A program made the translations under genes and the position numbers. Below are positions 30,670 to 39,552 of a DNA stretch of 40,234 nucleotides, piece after piece (position 1 is the first letter of the stretch; each line of letters starts with the position of its first letter). The stretch comes from Ga0077555 sp031406575 (GTDB lineage Bacteria; Pseudomonadota; Alphaproteobacteria; Rhizobiales; Hyphomicrobiaceae), in assembly GCA_031406575.1 (NCBI GenBank), contig JANOHP010000028.1, positions 1-40,234 of the forward strand, written 5' to 3'. The notes beneath the pieces are model-generated. The model ran no database searches. It was not told where the DNA came from and saw only the letters and a program-made list of their open reading frames with translations.

Positions 30670-31272
30670 ATGAAGAACCTGCTCGCGAGCCCGCTCAATG
30701 TGCTCCTCGTTGGATTGGCAGTCATCGCACTCGTCGTCGTGGTGTGGGTGGCGAGCGGCGGCATCGATACGATCGGCCTGATCTCGCTGCTGCTGCGCGT
30801 TGTCCACGTTTTTGCGGCCATGATCTGGGTCGGCATGATTTGGTTCGTGAATTTCATCCAGCTCGCCGCCATCCGGCAGGCCGATGATCAGGTGCGCGGA
30901 CCGTTGATGCGGTTGATCGTTCCGCGTGTCGCCGCCACGTTTCTGCACGGCTCGACGATCACTGTGATCAGCGGTGTACTGTTGCTCATCAGCACCGGCT
31001 ATCTGTTCGATCGCTGGGTTTATTCGACGGTGGTCTACGTCTCGACAGTCAAGGCGCTGATGCTGTGGGGCGGTGTGCTCGGCGGTGTCGTCATGCTGGG
31101 CCTTGCGCACGGCGTCATCCAACCCAATTTGCGCATCGTCCTGGGCGACGTGCCCGGCGATATCGAAGCAGTGGCGCGCGCGCGCGAAAAGATTGCCTTC
31201 TATGCGCGGATCAACCTCTTGCTGGCACTGCCTGTGACGTTCGTCATGGTTGCTGCCTCCCATTTCGCCTGA
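30670..31272 (+). CDS. four-helix integral membrane protein, PuuD/CopD-like
   Basis: 200 residues starting ATG 30670 with GAAGAAGGG upstream. Hydrophobic segments at ~10-30, ~36-60, ~90-112, ~118-142 and ~175-197. The sequence LLRVVHVFAAMIWVGMIWFVNFIQ strongly recalls the membrane part of urate hydroxylase PuuD and related CopD-like proteins, where conserved His residues hold haem (here a His in RVVHVF and others in FLHGST and LAHGV). There is no cytochrome c motif and no soluble domain. The role is unknown. It sits in the sec operon between the Mth938-domain and phytoene-synthase-like genes. Confidence 0.75.
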   Translation: MKNLLASPLNVLLVGLAVIALVVVVWVASGGIDTIGLISLLLRVVHVFAAMIWVGMIWFVNFIQLAAIRQADDQVRGPLMRLIVPRVAATFLHGSTITVISGVLLLISTGYLFDRWVYSTVVYVSTVKALMLWGGVLGGVVMLGLAHGVIQPNLRIVLGDVPGDIEAVARAREKIAFYARINLLLALPVTFVMVAASHFA

Positions 31273-31276
31273 CCCG

Positions 31277-32152
31277 GTGCGCCGCGCCGCACCGACGGGG
31301 GCGAACCCACCGGAACTGGTGCGGGCGCGCGCGCGCAGTGGCGAGCCCGACCGATATATCGCGGCCCTCCTGGCGCCGGCCGCAGCTCGTGTGGGATTGC
31401 TCGCCATTGCGGCTTTCGCCGCTGAAGTCGGCCGGATCGCGACGCAGGTGCGCGAGCCGATGATGGGCGAAATTCGCCTGCAATGGTGGCGGGACGCGCT
31501 GGCGCGCGGCGCCGACGGCGGGCATTCGGGCCATCCGGTGGCCGACGCGCTGATCGACACGATAGCCCGTCATGCCCTGCCGCGCGAACCGTTCGAGCGC
31601 ATTCTCGATGCGCGGCGTTGCGACCTCTCGGGTGACCTCTTTGCCGACGACGCCGCGCTCGATGACTATCTCGCCGCTACCGAAGGGCTCGTGTTTGCGC
31701 TGGGCGTGTCAATTCTGGCCGGACCAAAGACCGCGGCGCATCCGGGTTTGCGTGGCGCCGGAGTGGCCTACGGGTTGGCGTGCGGTCTAGGGCGGTTGCC
31801 CGCGTCGTTGGATCGCGGTGCGTTTTTGTTGCCCCGATCGCGGCTGCAGCAAGCAGGCGTGACACCCGAAGTGCTCGAGCAGCGCCCCGTGCCACCTGCC
31901 ACCGAAGCTGCGGTAGAAATGATCGCGCGGGGCCTCGAGATCCGCGCACGGGCTGCGCTCGAGCAAGCGCGGTCGGAAATGACCGGCATGGATCGCGCCG
32001 CGCTTCCCGCACTTCTGCCTCTCGCCATGGTCGAGCCTTATTTTGCCGCTCAGAACCAGAAGGGCTATCGTCGCCTCACACAGGTGGCGGAGCCTGCACC
32101 GTTGACGCGTGTCTGGCGCCTGTGGCGGGGACACCGACGTGGCCGCATTTGA
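31277..32152 (+). CDS. phytoene/squalene synthase-like protein (NDUFAF6-type)
   Basis: ~291 residues. The start is uncertain: GTG 31277 directly after the preceding stop is chosen, TTG 31250 and a downstream GTG are alternatives, and none has a ribosome site. The fold is trans-isoprenyl diphosphate synthase-like (DRYIAALLAPAAARVG, MGEIRLQWWRDAL, YLAATEGLVFALG, GVAYGLACGLGRLP, LLPRSRL). The two Asp-rich substrate motifs of true phytoene synthases are not seen (ARRCDLSGD occupies the first). It is thus closer to the non-synthase branch whose mitochondrial member NDUFAF6 helps assemble complex I. Conserved downstream neighbour of secDF and the Mth938-domain gene. Confidence 0.82.
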   Translation: MRRAAPTGANPPELVRARARSGEPDRYIAALLAPAAARVGLLAIAAFAAEVGRIATQVREPMMGEIRLQWWRDALARGADGGHSGHPVADALIDTIARHALPREPFERILDARRCDLSGDLFADDAALDDYLAATEGLVFALGVSILAGPKTAAHPGLRGAGVAYGLACGLGRLPASLDRGAFLLPRSRLQQAGVTPEVLEQRPVPPATEAAVEMIARGLEIRARAALEQARSEMTGMDRAALPALLPLAMVEPYFAAQNQKGYRRLTQVAEPAPLTRVWRLWRGHRRGRI

Positions 32153-32198
32153 GGGCCGCTCCACGAGGAGACTGCGGCGGCAAGGGAGTCGATTGATC

Positions 32199-34109
32199 GT
32201 GAGAGATTTATCCAATTCTATTTGGCGCGTGCTGGTTTGCTTGGCCGTGGGCCTGTGCGTATTGTTTGTGAGCGTGAGCGCGGCCACGGCCGAGCCCTCG
32301 ATATACTGGCGTCTCGAAAATCCTTTCCGGTTCTTCACGGACCCCGCGCACACGGAAGTCCATCGTGCCACCTATGTGGCGCTCACGGATGCGGAGCGTC
32401 GCACGCCCATCCTGTCCGCCGAACGCGCGCTGGCTGACCGCCACCAGGGCGAGGGGTGGGCCGCGACCATGCTCGACGACACCTGCTGGGAACCCAAACT
32501 CAACCGGCACGTCTGCAAAGGCCACACCAGTTATCTCGATCCGACGCTGCATCGCATCGTCGTGACTGCGCGCGGCATCGAAGATGCCGAGGTCGAGTGT
32601 CTCTGGCTCACGGCGCCGCATACGCGCGGCATGCGCGGTCAAGCTATCAAGGTCCGCTGTGACGAGGCCGTCATTCTCGAGATCCCGTTTCCGGCCGGTG
32701 CGCGCGTTTCGCTTGAAATCGGCAAGCGTGAAATCGCTGCCGATGAGATCAAAATTCGCGACATTCTCGTCGTCGGCATGGGCGACAGTTTCGCCTCGGG
32801 CGAAGGCAATCCGGATGTCGCGGTGCGCTTCTCGCGCGAACGTTCGGCGGATTACGGCGACGCCAAATCGGGAGCCAACCTGATGGGCTTTCCTGCCCGC
32901 GTCGGCGGGTGGCAACAAATTGGCGACAAAGCTTTTCTCGATGCCAACCCGCGCTGGCTCGACCAAGCCTGCCATCGCTCGCTCTATTCGCATCAATTGC
33001 GCGCGGCTCTGCAGTTGGCGATCGAGCAACCCGATCGCGCCGTCACGTTCGTCTCCTATGCCTGCTCGGGGGCCGAGGTCACGCAGGGCTTGTTCCTGCG
33101 CTACAAAGGCCACGAATGGGTGCCGACGCCGCCGGACCTGTCGCAAATCTCGGCCATCGCCCAAGCCCAGTGCGGCAAACGTGAAGCGCCCGCCCACGAT
33201 CTTCCCGAGGCTTATCATCTGAACGGCAAAGTCGAGGACCTCGTCGGTCTGGTGTTGCGCAAATGCGATGTGGAACATGCGCGCCGTATCGATCTCCTCT
33301 TGCTGTCGATCGGTGGCAACGACGTCGGGTTCTCGCGCCTCTTGGCGAACGCCGTACTGGCCGATACCTCGACGCTGCGGCGCATCGGCGGCTGGATGGG
33401 GCAGGTGCAGAATTTCCTCGAAGCCACCCAGCAGATCGAGCGTTTGGTCGATCGCTACAAAGCTCTGAACCGCGCGCTGCATTACATTCTGCATATGCCG
33501 TGGAACGAAACGGATCGCGTGTTGCTCACGTCCTATCCGCCGATGGCGCTTCTCGATGACGGCCGCTCGTTGTGCCCCGACGGGCGCGCGGGCATGACGG
33601 TGGTGCCCGACTTCAAGCTGTCGATGGAAAAAGCGCGCGATTCCATGACAGCGGCAGAGCGCCTGCACGACATCATGAGCGACACCGCGCGCTCTTACGG
33701 CTGGACGTTCGTCGAAGCGCATCGCGAAGCCTTCAAGGGTCGCAGTATCTGTGCGGGCTTCACCGATCATGCCTTTTCCTCGGCCGACGACTTGCGCCTG
33801 CCGCGCAAAATCGAGGGCGAATGGCAGCCCTTCAATCCGGCGGACTGGCGCGCCTATGCGTCGCGTCAGCGCTGGTTTCGCACGCCCAACGATGCGTTCA
33901 TGGCGGGCAACTTCCACGTCTCGCGCTCGGTGATGCAGAAGGCGATGCCGACGAGCACGCTGTCGTGGTTCCAGGTGCTGCTGGCGAGCCTCTATTCGGG
34001 TGCGTTTCATCCCACGGCAGAAGGTCAGGCGGCGATGGCCGACGCCGTCGCTGCGGAGGCGCGCAAGGTGCTGGCCAAATACGATCAGCGCAATCTCGTC
34101 CGGCGCTGA
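32199..34109 (+). CDS. large secreted SGNH/GDSL-type hydrolase
   Basis: ~636 residues from GTG 32199; TTG 32193 is an alternative and AAGGGAG lies just upstream of both. Signal peptide ~1-31 (IWRVLVCLAVGLCVLFVSV, cleavage after ATA). An N-terminal beta-rich domain (~32-185) precedes the hydrolase domain: block I GMGDSFASGEGN (Ser197), SYACSGAEVTQG (Gly block), LLLSIGGNDVGFS (Asn block) and GAFHPTAEG (His ~604). The Asp usually three residues before the His is Gly here, so the enzyme may work as a Ser-His dyad. GDSFASGEGNP resembles secreted lipase/esterase-like SGNH proteins of actinobacteria and soil proteobacteria. A periplasmic or secreted esterase is likely; the substrate is unknown. Confidence 0.85.
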   Translation: MRDLSNSIWRVLVCLAVGLCVLFVSVSAATAEPSIYWRLENPFRFFTDPAHTEVHRATYVALTDAERRTPILSAERALADRHQGEGWAATMLDDTCWEPKLNRHVCKGHTSYLDPTLHRIVVTARGIEDAEVECLWLTAPHTRGMRGQAIKVRCDEAVILEIPFPAGARVSLEIGKREIAADEIKIRDILVVGMGDSFASGEGNPDVAVRFSRERSADYGDAKSGANLMGFPARVGGWQQIGDKAFLDANPRWLDQACHRSLYSHQLRAALQLAIEQPDRAVTFVSYACSGAEVTQGLFLRYKGHEWVPTPPDLSQISAIAQAQCGKREAPAHDLPEAYHLNGKVEDLVGLVLRKCDVEHARRIDLLLLSIGGNDVGFSRLLANAVLADTSTLRRIGGWMGQVQNFLEATQQIERLVDRYKALNRALHYILHMPWNETDRVLLTSYPPMALLDDGRSLCPDGRAGMTVVPDFKLSMEKARDSMTAAERLHDIMSDTARSYGWTFVEAHREAFKGRSICAGFTDHAFSSADDLRLPRKIEGEWQPFNPADWRAYASRQRWFRTPNDAFMAGNFHVSRSVMQKAMPTSTLSWFQVLLASLYSGAFHPTAEGQAAMADAVAAEARKVLAKYDQRNLVRR

Positions 34110-34205
34110 GGTGCCTCGACGCGCGGATTGCAAGCTGCGCCTTTGACCATTCCCCATTTGGGCACGGCCTGTCACACTGCGACATCGGCTTTCCGGAGAT
34201 GGACC

Positions 34206-34961
34206 ATGATCCGACAGGACACGAGGCAGCGTGGCGCTGCGCTGCGCGCGCACCTCGGGCTCGATCGTCGTGCAGGCCCCGAAGCGGTGCCGGGTTTCGA
34301 CGACTTCATGGCGGAGGTGGCTTTCGGTGGCATCTGGGATCGGCCGGGATTGGGCCGCGCCGATCGCATGATCTGCACTCTGGCGGTGTTGAGCCCGCTG
34401 CAACGCCTGCCGCAGATCGAGACGATGACGGCAGCCGCACTCGATCTGGGCTTGTCCCCGCGCAGCATCCTCGAGGTGTTCATGCAGGCGGGCCTCTACG
34501 CGGGCTTCGTCACGACCGAGACGGCAGCTCGCGTCGCCCACGGCGTCTTCGCGGCACGTGGCGTCTCGATCGCGCCCGAGCCTGCCCGTGACGACAGCAA
34601 CGACGAGCTCGACCGGCGGGGCCGGGAGCTGCTTGCCACGTTGCATGGGGAACGTGGTAGTCAGGGCTATGCGGCGCCCGGCAATGCCATCACCGGCGCG
34701 CTCTACCCGTCCGCCATCCGCTACGGCTATGGCGATTTGTGGTATCGGCCGGGCCTCGATTACCGCCAGCGCATGCTGGTGGCGCTTGCGGCATTCACGG
34801 GGTTGGGACTGCAGAATTTGTTGCGCAAGTTCTCGCAGTCGGCACTGAACGTCGGCCTGACGCGCGAGGAGATCGTGGAGGCCGTCATCCAAACGGGGCC
34901 CTACAGCGGCTTCCCGCGCGCGCTCGAAGGCCTCGGCATTTTGAGCGAGGTGTTGAAGTAG
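34206..34961 (+). CDS. double carboxymuconolactone-decarboxylase (CMD) domain protein
   Basis: 251 residues from ATG 34206 (CGGAGATGG upstream). Two CMD repeats: ~35-120 (FDDFMAEVAFGGIWDRPGL, DRMICTLAVLSPL, ALDLGLSPRSILEVFMQAGLYAG) and ~155-248 (YGDLWYRPGLDYRQRM, SALNVGLTREEIVEAVIQTGPYSGFPRAL). The AhpD-type CxxC is absent, so this is of the PcaC-like group, which may act on lactone or other small carboxylates. Convergent with the MDR reductase gene at 18 bp. Confidence 0.9.
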   Translation: MIRQDTRQRGAALRAHLGLDRRAGPEAVPGFDDFMAEVAFGGIWDRPGLGRADRMICTLAVLSPLQRLPQIETMTAAALDLGLSPRSILEVFMQAGLYAGFVTTETAARVAHGVFAARGVSIAPEPARDDSNDELDRRGRELLATLHGERGSQGYAAPGNAITGALYPSAIRYGYGDLWYRPGLDYRQRMLVALAAFTGLGLQNLLRKFSQSALNVGLTREEIVEAVIQTGPYSGFPRALEGLGILSEVLK

Positions 34962-34979
34962 AGCCGACCGCGCGCTTTT

Positions 34980-35990
34980 CTATCGCACGAGGCGCACCAC
35001 CTGTTTTCCGGTATTGCCGCCTCTCAGCATATTGATGAAGGCGGCGGGCGCCTGCTCGATGCCTTCGGCGACGGTCTCGCGCCACTTCAGGCGGCCTTCG
35101 CGCCACCACGCCTGCAGCTCGCCCAAGGCATGGTCCCGCCGGTCGAGCCGGCTGCCGATACGAAACCCCGTGATGGTGACGCTGTTGTCGAGCAGCGCGC
35201 CGAAATTGCGCAGGCCTGCGCGCTCGGTGGTGTCGTACTGCGAGATCTGCCCGCACACCGCCACGTGGCTGTTCTGCGCCAACCGCAACAGCACGGCATC
35301 GAGCACGTCACCACCGACGTTGTCGAAATACACATCGATGCCCTTGGGCGCAGCTTCGGCCAAGGCGGCATCGATGGGGCCGGCCTTGTAGTCGATACAG
35401 GCATCGAACCCCAAATCCTCGACCACGTGCCGGCACTTTTCCGGCCCGCCCGCGATGCCGATGGCGCGGCACCCCATGATCTTGGCGATCTGCCCGACGA
35501 CGCTGCCGACGGCGCCAGCCGCGGCCGACACCGCGACCGTCTCACCGGCTTGCATCCGCGCGACATCGAAGAGGCCGACCCAGGCTGTCGCCCCCGACTG
35601 GCCAACCAATCCCAGCGACAAGGAAAGTGGCTGCAAGTCCGCCTCGAGCTTGCGCAGGCCCCGGCCGTCGAGCACCGCGTGCTCGCGCCAGCCGAATTCG
35701 CTCTGCACGGCATCGCCGACCTTGAAATCCGGATGGCGGCTCTCGACAATGACGCCGACACCGCGACCGATCATGAGGCCGCCGAGCTTCAGCGCGTTGG
35801 CATAGTTGGCACTTTCCGACATTTGCCGGCGAAAGTAAGGATCCATGGAAAGGTAATGCGTGCGCGCCAGCACTTGGCCCTTATCGGGGCGCGGCACGGG
35901 CGCCTCCACGAGCTCGAAGCAACTCTCTTCGACGGGGCCACGTGGCGCGCGAACGTAACGGAACTCTTTGTGCATCTGCGGCGTCGACAT
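34980..35990 (-). CDS. NADP-dependent MDR-family oxidoreductase (CurA/LTB4-dehydrogenase type)
   Basis: 336 residues from ATG 35990 with GAGGTGA upstream. No zinc ligands, as expected for this branch. LSMDPYFRRQMSE and GGLMIGRGVGVIVESRHPDF are typical of curcumin/leukotriene-B4 reductase-like enzymes. The nucleotide loop is AAAGAVGSVVGQIAK (156-170), followed by GGPEKCRHV and DVYFDNVGGDVLDAVL. It reduces C=C bonds of enones using NADPH; the substrate is not known. Divergent from the SAF-domain dehydrogenase (173 bp). Confidence 0.93.
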   Translation of the reverse strand: MSTPQMHKEFRYVRAPRGPVEESCFELVEAPVPRPDKGQVLARTHYLSMDPYFRRQMSESANYANALKLGGLMIGRGVGVIVESRHPDFKVGDAVQSEFGWREHAVLDGRGLRKLEADLQPLSLSLGLVGQSGATAWVGLFDVARMQAGETVAVSAAAGAVGSVVGQIAKIMGCRAIGIAGGPEKCRHVVEDLGFDACIDYKAGPIDAALAEAAPKGIDVYFDNVGGDVLDAVLLRLAQNSHVAVCGQISQYDTTERAGLRNFGALLDNSVTITGFRIGSRLDRRDHALGELQAWWREGRLKWRETVAEGIEQAPAAFINMLRGGNTGKQVVRLVR

Positions 35991-36163
35991 CGGCTCACCT
36001 CGGACGAGTTTCGAGTAAAAAGGCAGCATGACACCGACCGAGGTGGGCGTGAAGCGTGCGATACGCGGGGGACGCACACCGCTTTGCGCGCTCCCACTTG
36101 CATCAACGGCGTGGCCCCGGCACTGTGCGCCGATCATCACCTCTGCCGAAAGGATGACCCGTT

Positions 36164-37516
36164 TTGAGTCTCTCACTTCGCCTGCGTGAGCGCGCAGCCG
36201 CTGGTCGGCCGATCCGGATTGGACAGATCGGGGCCGGCAAGTTCGGAACGATGTTCCTGTCGCAATGCCGGTTGACGCCGGGCATGCATTTGGTGGGCCT
36301 AGCGGATCTCCTCCCCGCGCGCGCACACGAGCGCCTCGTCGGTGTGGACTGGCCGGCCGAGCAGATCGATGCGCGGTCGCTCGGCGACGCGCTGAAGACT
36401 GGCCGCACGCATCTCACCGACGATGCCATGTCCCTCATCGCCTGCCCGGAAATCGACGTCATCGTCGAGATCACGGGTGATCCCGCGATCGGCATTCGGC
36501 ATGCGCTGGCCGCCATCGATTCGGGCAAGCACGTCGTCATGGTCAACGTCGAGGCCGACGCGCTGGCGGGACCACTGATCGCAAAGCGGGCGCGGGAAAA
36601 AGGTGTGGTCTACTCGATGGCCTGGGGCGACCAGCCCGCCCTCATTGCCGAGCATGTCGATTGGGCGCGCACCTGCGGGTTCAACGTCGTCGCGGCCGGC
36701 AAGGGTACGCGCTACATGCCGGCCTATCATCGCTCGACGCCCGATACGCTATGGGACATTCTCGACAAGTATTTGTCGATCACCGATCGCTCGCAGATCA
36801 ATCCCAAGATGTTCAACTCGTTCATCGATGGCACCAAGTCGGGCATCGAGATGACGGCGGTGTGCAATGCGACGGGCTTGCACGCGCAATCGGAAGGCTT
36901 GTCGTTTCCGCCCGCAACGCGCTTCGAGCATGCCGATATTTGCAAGCCGCGCAGCGAGGGCGGCGTGCTCGAAAAGAAAGGCGTTACCGAGGTCACTTCA
37001 TCCGTTTACCGCGATGGCAGCGACGTTCCCCACCACCTCGCCATGGGCACCTATGTGGTCATCGAGAGCGACAGCGCCTATGCGCGCGGCTGCTTTCGCG
37101 AATACAACATGCTGCAGGACAAGAGCGGCCAGTACGCAGCCCTTTATCGCCCTACGCACATGATCGGCCTCGAACTTGGGATATCGATTGCTTCAGCCGT
37201 GCTGCGCCAGGAGCCCACGGGCTCCGCCGCCTGCTTCAATTCAGACGTCGTGGCGACGGCGAAGCGCGCGCTGAACAAAGGTGAAGTCCTGGACGGTGAA
37301 GGCGGCTTCTGCGTCTGGGGCAAGCAGACGCCGGCCGACATGTCACTGCGTGAAGGCTACCTGCCGCTCGGCCTGTCGCACAACGTCACGCTGAAGACCG
37401 ATATTGCCGAGGGCCAACGGTTGAAATGGTCCGATGTCGCCATCGACACGACCGACGCGACCTACTTGTTCCGCCGTGAAATGGAAGCGGTCTTCGGCCG
37501 CCCGAACGCCACCTGA
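36164..37516 (+). CDS. homoserine-dehydrogenase-like oxidoreductase with SAF domain
   Basis: 450 residues. The start is TTG 36164: AAAGGAT lies eight bases upstream, the nearby ATG is out of frame, and the N-terminal LRERAAAGRPIRIGQIGAGKFG is typical of the family. Rossmann fold ~17-150 (GAGKFG, EIDVIVEITGDPAIG, KHVVMVNVEADAL), catalytic region ~160-350 (YSMAWGDQPALI, GKGTRYMPAYH), and a C-terminal SAF-like domain ~360-440 (REGYLPLGLSHNVTLKTDIAEGQRL). Often misnamed FlgA-like because of the SAF domain; family members act on sugar-acid or related substrates. Followed by an SDR gene at 13 bp in the same direction, which suggests a two-step oxidation pathway. Confidence 0.88.
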   Translation: MSLSLRLRERAAAGRPIRIGQIGAGKFGTMFLSQCRLTPGMHLVGLADLLPARAHERLVGVDWPAEQIDARSLGDALKTGRTHLTDDAMSLIACPEIDVIVEITGDPAIGIRHALAAIDSGKHVVMVNVEADALAGPLIAKRAREKGVVYSMAWGDQPALIAEHVDWARTCGFNVVAAGKGTRYMPAYHRSTPDTLWDILDKYLSITDRSQINPKMFNSFIDGTKSGIEMTAVCNATGLHAQSEGLSFPPATRFEHADICKPRSEGGVLEKKGVTEVTSSVYRDGSDVPHHLAMGTYVVIESDSAYARGCFREYNMLQDKSGQYAALYRPTHMIGLELGISIASAVLRQEPTGSAACFNSDVVATAKRALNKGEVLDGEGGFCVWGKQTPADMSLREGYLPLGLSHNVTLKTDIAEGQRLKWSDVAIDTTDATYLFRREMEAVFGRPNAT

Positions 37517-37529
37517 GGGGAGACGATCC

Positions 37530-38315
37530 ATGGCCAAGACGACGACGAAGCAGATCAAACGCGCCGCGATCATCACAGGCGGGGGATCGGGCATTGGTCA
37601 GGCAACGGCCGAGCTGTTGATCGAGGATGGTTGGACGGTGGCGCTGCTCGACAGCAACGAAAAGGCTTTGGCCGACGCGCAGAAGCGGTGGGGTGAAAAG
37701 AAGGGCGTTCACGTCTTCAGCGTCGATGTCACCGACGAGGATGCGGTGGAGCGGGCCGTGGCTCAGGCGGCACGGTTCTGCGATGGCGTGCACGGGCTCG
37801 TCAATTGCGCGGGTATGGCGCTGAACAAAGGTCTCTTCGAGACGACCGTCGCGGAATTCCGCAAGGTTCTCGATGTCAATATCGTCGGCAGTTTTCTCGT
37901 CGGACGGGCGGCCGCGCGCATCATGCGCGATCGCGGCACGGGGGGATCGATCGTCAATATCGCATCGATTTCAGGCCTTCGCGGCTCGCTCAAGCGCTCG
38001 GCCTATGGCGCGTCCAAAGGCGGCGTCATCACGCTGACGAAGGTGATGGCGACGGAGCTGGCGCCGCTCGGCATCCGCGTCAATGCCGTGGCTCCGGGGC
38101 CCGTCGAAACCGACATGGTGCGTGCGCATCACACGTCGGAGGATCGCCAGCTTTATGCGCGCACGATCCCCATGCAGCGCTACGCCGAGCCCGTCGAAAT
38201 CGGACGCGCGGCACGCTTCCTTCTCGACCCCGTGCAGTCGAGCTACATCACCGGCGAAATTCTGGCTGTCGATGGCGGCTATCGCGGGGCGGGACTGATT
38301 CCGGGCCGCGAGTAG
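37530..38315 (+). CDS. classical SDR-family NAD(P) oxidoreductase
   Basis: 261 residues, GAGGGGAGA upstream of ATG 37530. TGGGSGIG (16-23), VNCAG (91-95), catalytic Ser146, Tyr159 and Lys163 (SAYGASKGG), AVAPGPVETDM, and the C-terminal ITGEILAVDGGYRGAG. All catalytic residues are present, unlike the SDR at 16715-17494. It oxidises or reduces a hydroxyl/keto group; the substrate is unknown. Probably co-transcribed with the SAF-domain dehydrogenase. Confidence 0.94.
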   Translation: MAKTTTKQIKRAAIITGGGSGIGQATAELLIEDGWTVALLDSNEKALADAQKRWGEKKGVHVFSVDVTDEDAVERAVAQAARFCDGVHGLVNCAGMALNKGLFETTVAEFRKVLDVNIVGSFLVGRAAARIMRDRGTGGSIVNIASISGLRGSLKRSAYGASKGGVITLTKVMATELAPLGIRVNAVAPGPVETDMVRAHHTSEDRQLYARTIPMQRYAEPVEIGRAARFLLDPVQSSYITGEILAVDGGYRGAGLIPGRE

Positions 38316-38347
38316 GGCGCGATCGACAGCGACCACTGTGGCTCTGC

Positions 38348-39436
38348 TCACCGCTTCGGCGTGAGGTGTTTCACCTTCGGAAGCACCTCTTTCGAAAGCA
38401 GCTCCAGCGAATGACGCCACGCCTGCGGGTTTTCGACATAATCGAAGCCGAACACCAGGAGTTGCCCGAACCCGCCGACCTCATCGTAGATTTTGGCGAT
38501 CTTCTCGGCGACGGTCGACGGTGAGCCCACGATCCAGTTGTGCTTGGCGCAGTATTCGGCCGTGACGTCGCTGTCGGGCACGTCCTGGTCGTGCTTGAGA
38601 TACTGCCGGAAATCGAATTCGCCCAGCAGCGGCAGGAAATATTCGCGCATCATGCGCCCCATGTGCGAGCCGACCGACAAGCGCATCGCTTCGGCATCGG
38701 TGTCGGCGACGAAGACTTCGCGCACCATGCGCCAGTCGCCGCGATAGGGTTTGCGGCCGGTGCGCTTGGCCCCTTCTTCGACGGCCTCCCAGTGGCTCGC
38801 CACGTAGGCCGGATTGAGATTGAGGCTCATCGGCAGATAGCCACGTTCGCCCGCGAGTTTCAGTGTGTCGGAGCCCTTCGACAGACCTGCGACACCGATG
38901 GGGGGATGCGGATTTTGGAACGGCTTGATGTGGGGCTTGAGGAAGCCGTACATCGTCTCCGGGTTACGCACGGTCCAATATTTCCCGACGTATTCGAACG
39001 GCTCGTTGGTCGACCACATTTTCAGAATGATATCGAGCGACTCGCGCGTCATTTCGCGGTTTTGGCCGGACTCGCCGTCGACGTTGAACATGGCCCAATC
39101 GCTGGGCAGTCCGCTCGCGGCGACGCCGAAATTGAGGCGGCCGCCCGAGATGTGGTCGAGCATGGCGAGGCGATTGGCGAGTTCGGCGGGGTGATGGTAG
39201 GGCAGCAGAAAGCCGCCGGGTCCCAGGCGAATGTTTTTCGTCTGCATCAGTGCTTGGGCGACGAGAAGGTCGGGCGAGGGATGCGGTTCCCATGGGGCGG
39301 TGTGATGTTCACCGATCCAGCATTCGGAATAGCCCAGCTCATCGAGCCAGCGGATCACCTGCAAATCCCACTCGTGGCCATCACGCAAGGGTCGCTCCGG
39401 GGGATGCGAAGGCATCGTGAAATAACCAAGCTCCAT
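38348..39436 (-). CDS. LLM-class (bacterial luciferase-like) flavin-dependent monooxygenase
   Basis: 362 residues, AGGAAGGAG upstream of ATG 39436. MELGYFTMPSHPPERP, SECWIGEHHTAPWEPHPSPDLL, LGPGGFLLPYHHPAELANRLAMLDHISGGRL and NFGVAASGLPSDWAMFNVD are the typical FMN-binding TIM-barrel segments of the family. Such enzymes use reduced flavin and oxygen to hydroxylate or cleave diverse organic compounds. No flavin reductase gene is in the window. It follows the VOC-protein gene on the same strand, with a strong hairpin in between. Confidence 0.94.
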   Translation of the reverse strand: MELGYFTMPSHPPERPLRDGHEWDLQVIRWLDELGYSECWIGEHHTAPWEPHPSPDLLVAQALMQTKNIRLGPGGFLLPYHHPAELANRLAMLDHISGGRLNFGVAASGLPSDWAMFNVDGESGQNREMTRESLDIILKMWSTNEPFEYVGKYWTVRNPETMYGFLKPHIKPFQNPHPPIGVAGLSKGSDTLKLAGERGYLPMSLNLNPAYVASHWEAVEEGAKRTGRKPYRGDWRMVREVFVADTDAEAMRLSVGSHMGRMMREYFLPLLGEFDFRQYLKHDQDVPDSDVTAEYCAKHNWIVGSPSTVAEKIAKIYDEVGGFGQLLVFGFDYVENPQAWRHSLELLSKEVLPKVKHLTPKR

Positions 39437-39521
39437 GACGTCACTCCTTCCTGATCGAAGAACACACGGGGGGGCTGGCGCTTCCAGATACGGTCGACGC
39501 GCAGGCCGCAAAGGGGCGAAA

Positions 39522-39546
39522 GGGTCGGCGCGATGGACGCCGACCC
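39522..39546 (-). terminator. hairpin terminator after the VOC-protein gene
   Basis: Perfect 9-bp stem GGGTCGGCG/CGCCGACCC with a 7-nt loop. On the minus strand it is followed by TTTCGCCCCTTT, six bases past the VOC stop codon. The T-run is broken, so termination may be partial. Confidence 0.55.
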
Positions 39547-39552
39547 GGCAGG

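Noticed and set aside
29280..30872. 530-residue minus-strand frame over secF and the Mth938-domain gene
   Set aside because: Same reasons: shadow of two conserved genes, no domain.
32208..34892. 894-residue open frame on the minus strand, antisense to the SGNH and CMD genes
   Set aside because: It has shadow composition rich in Arg, His and Asp, crosses two well-supported plus-strand genes and has no domain.
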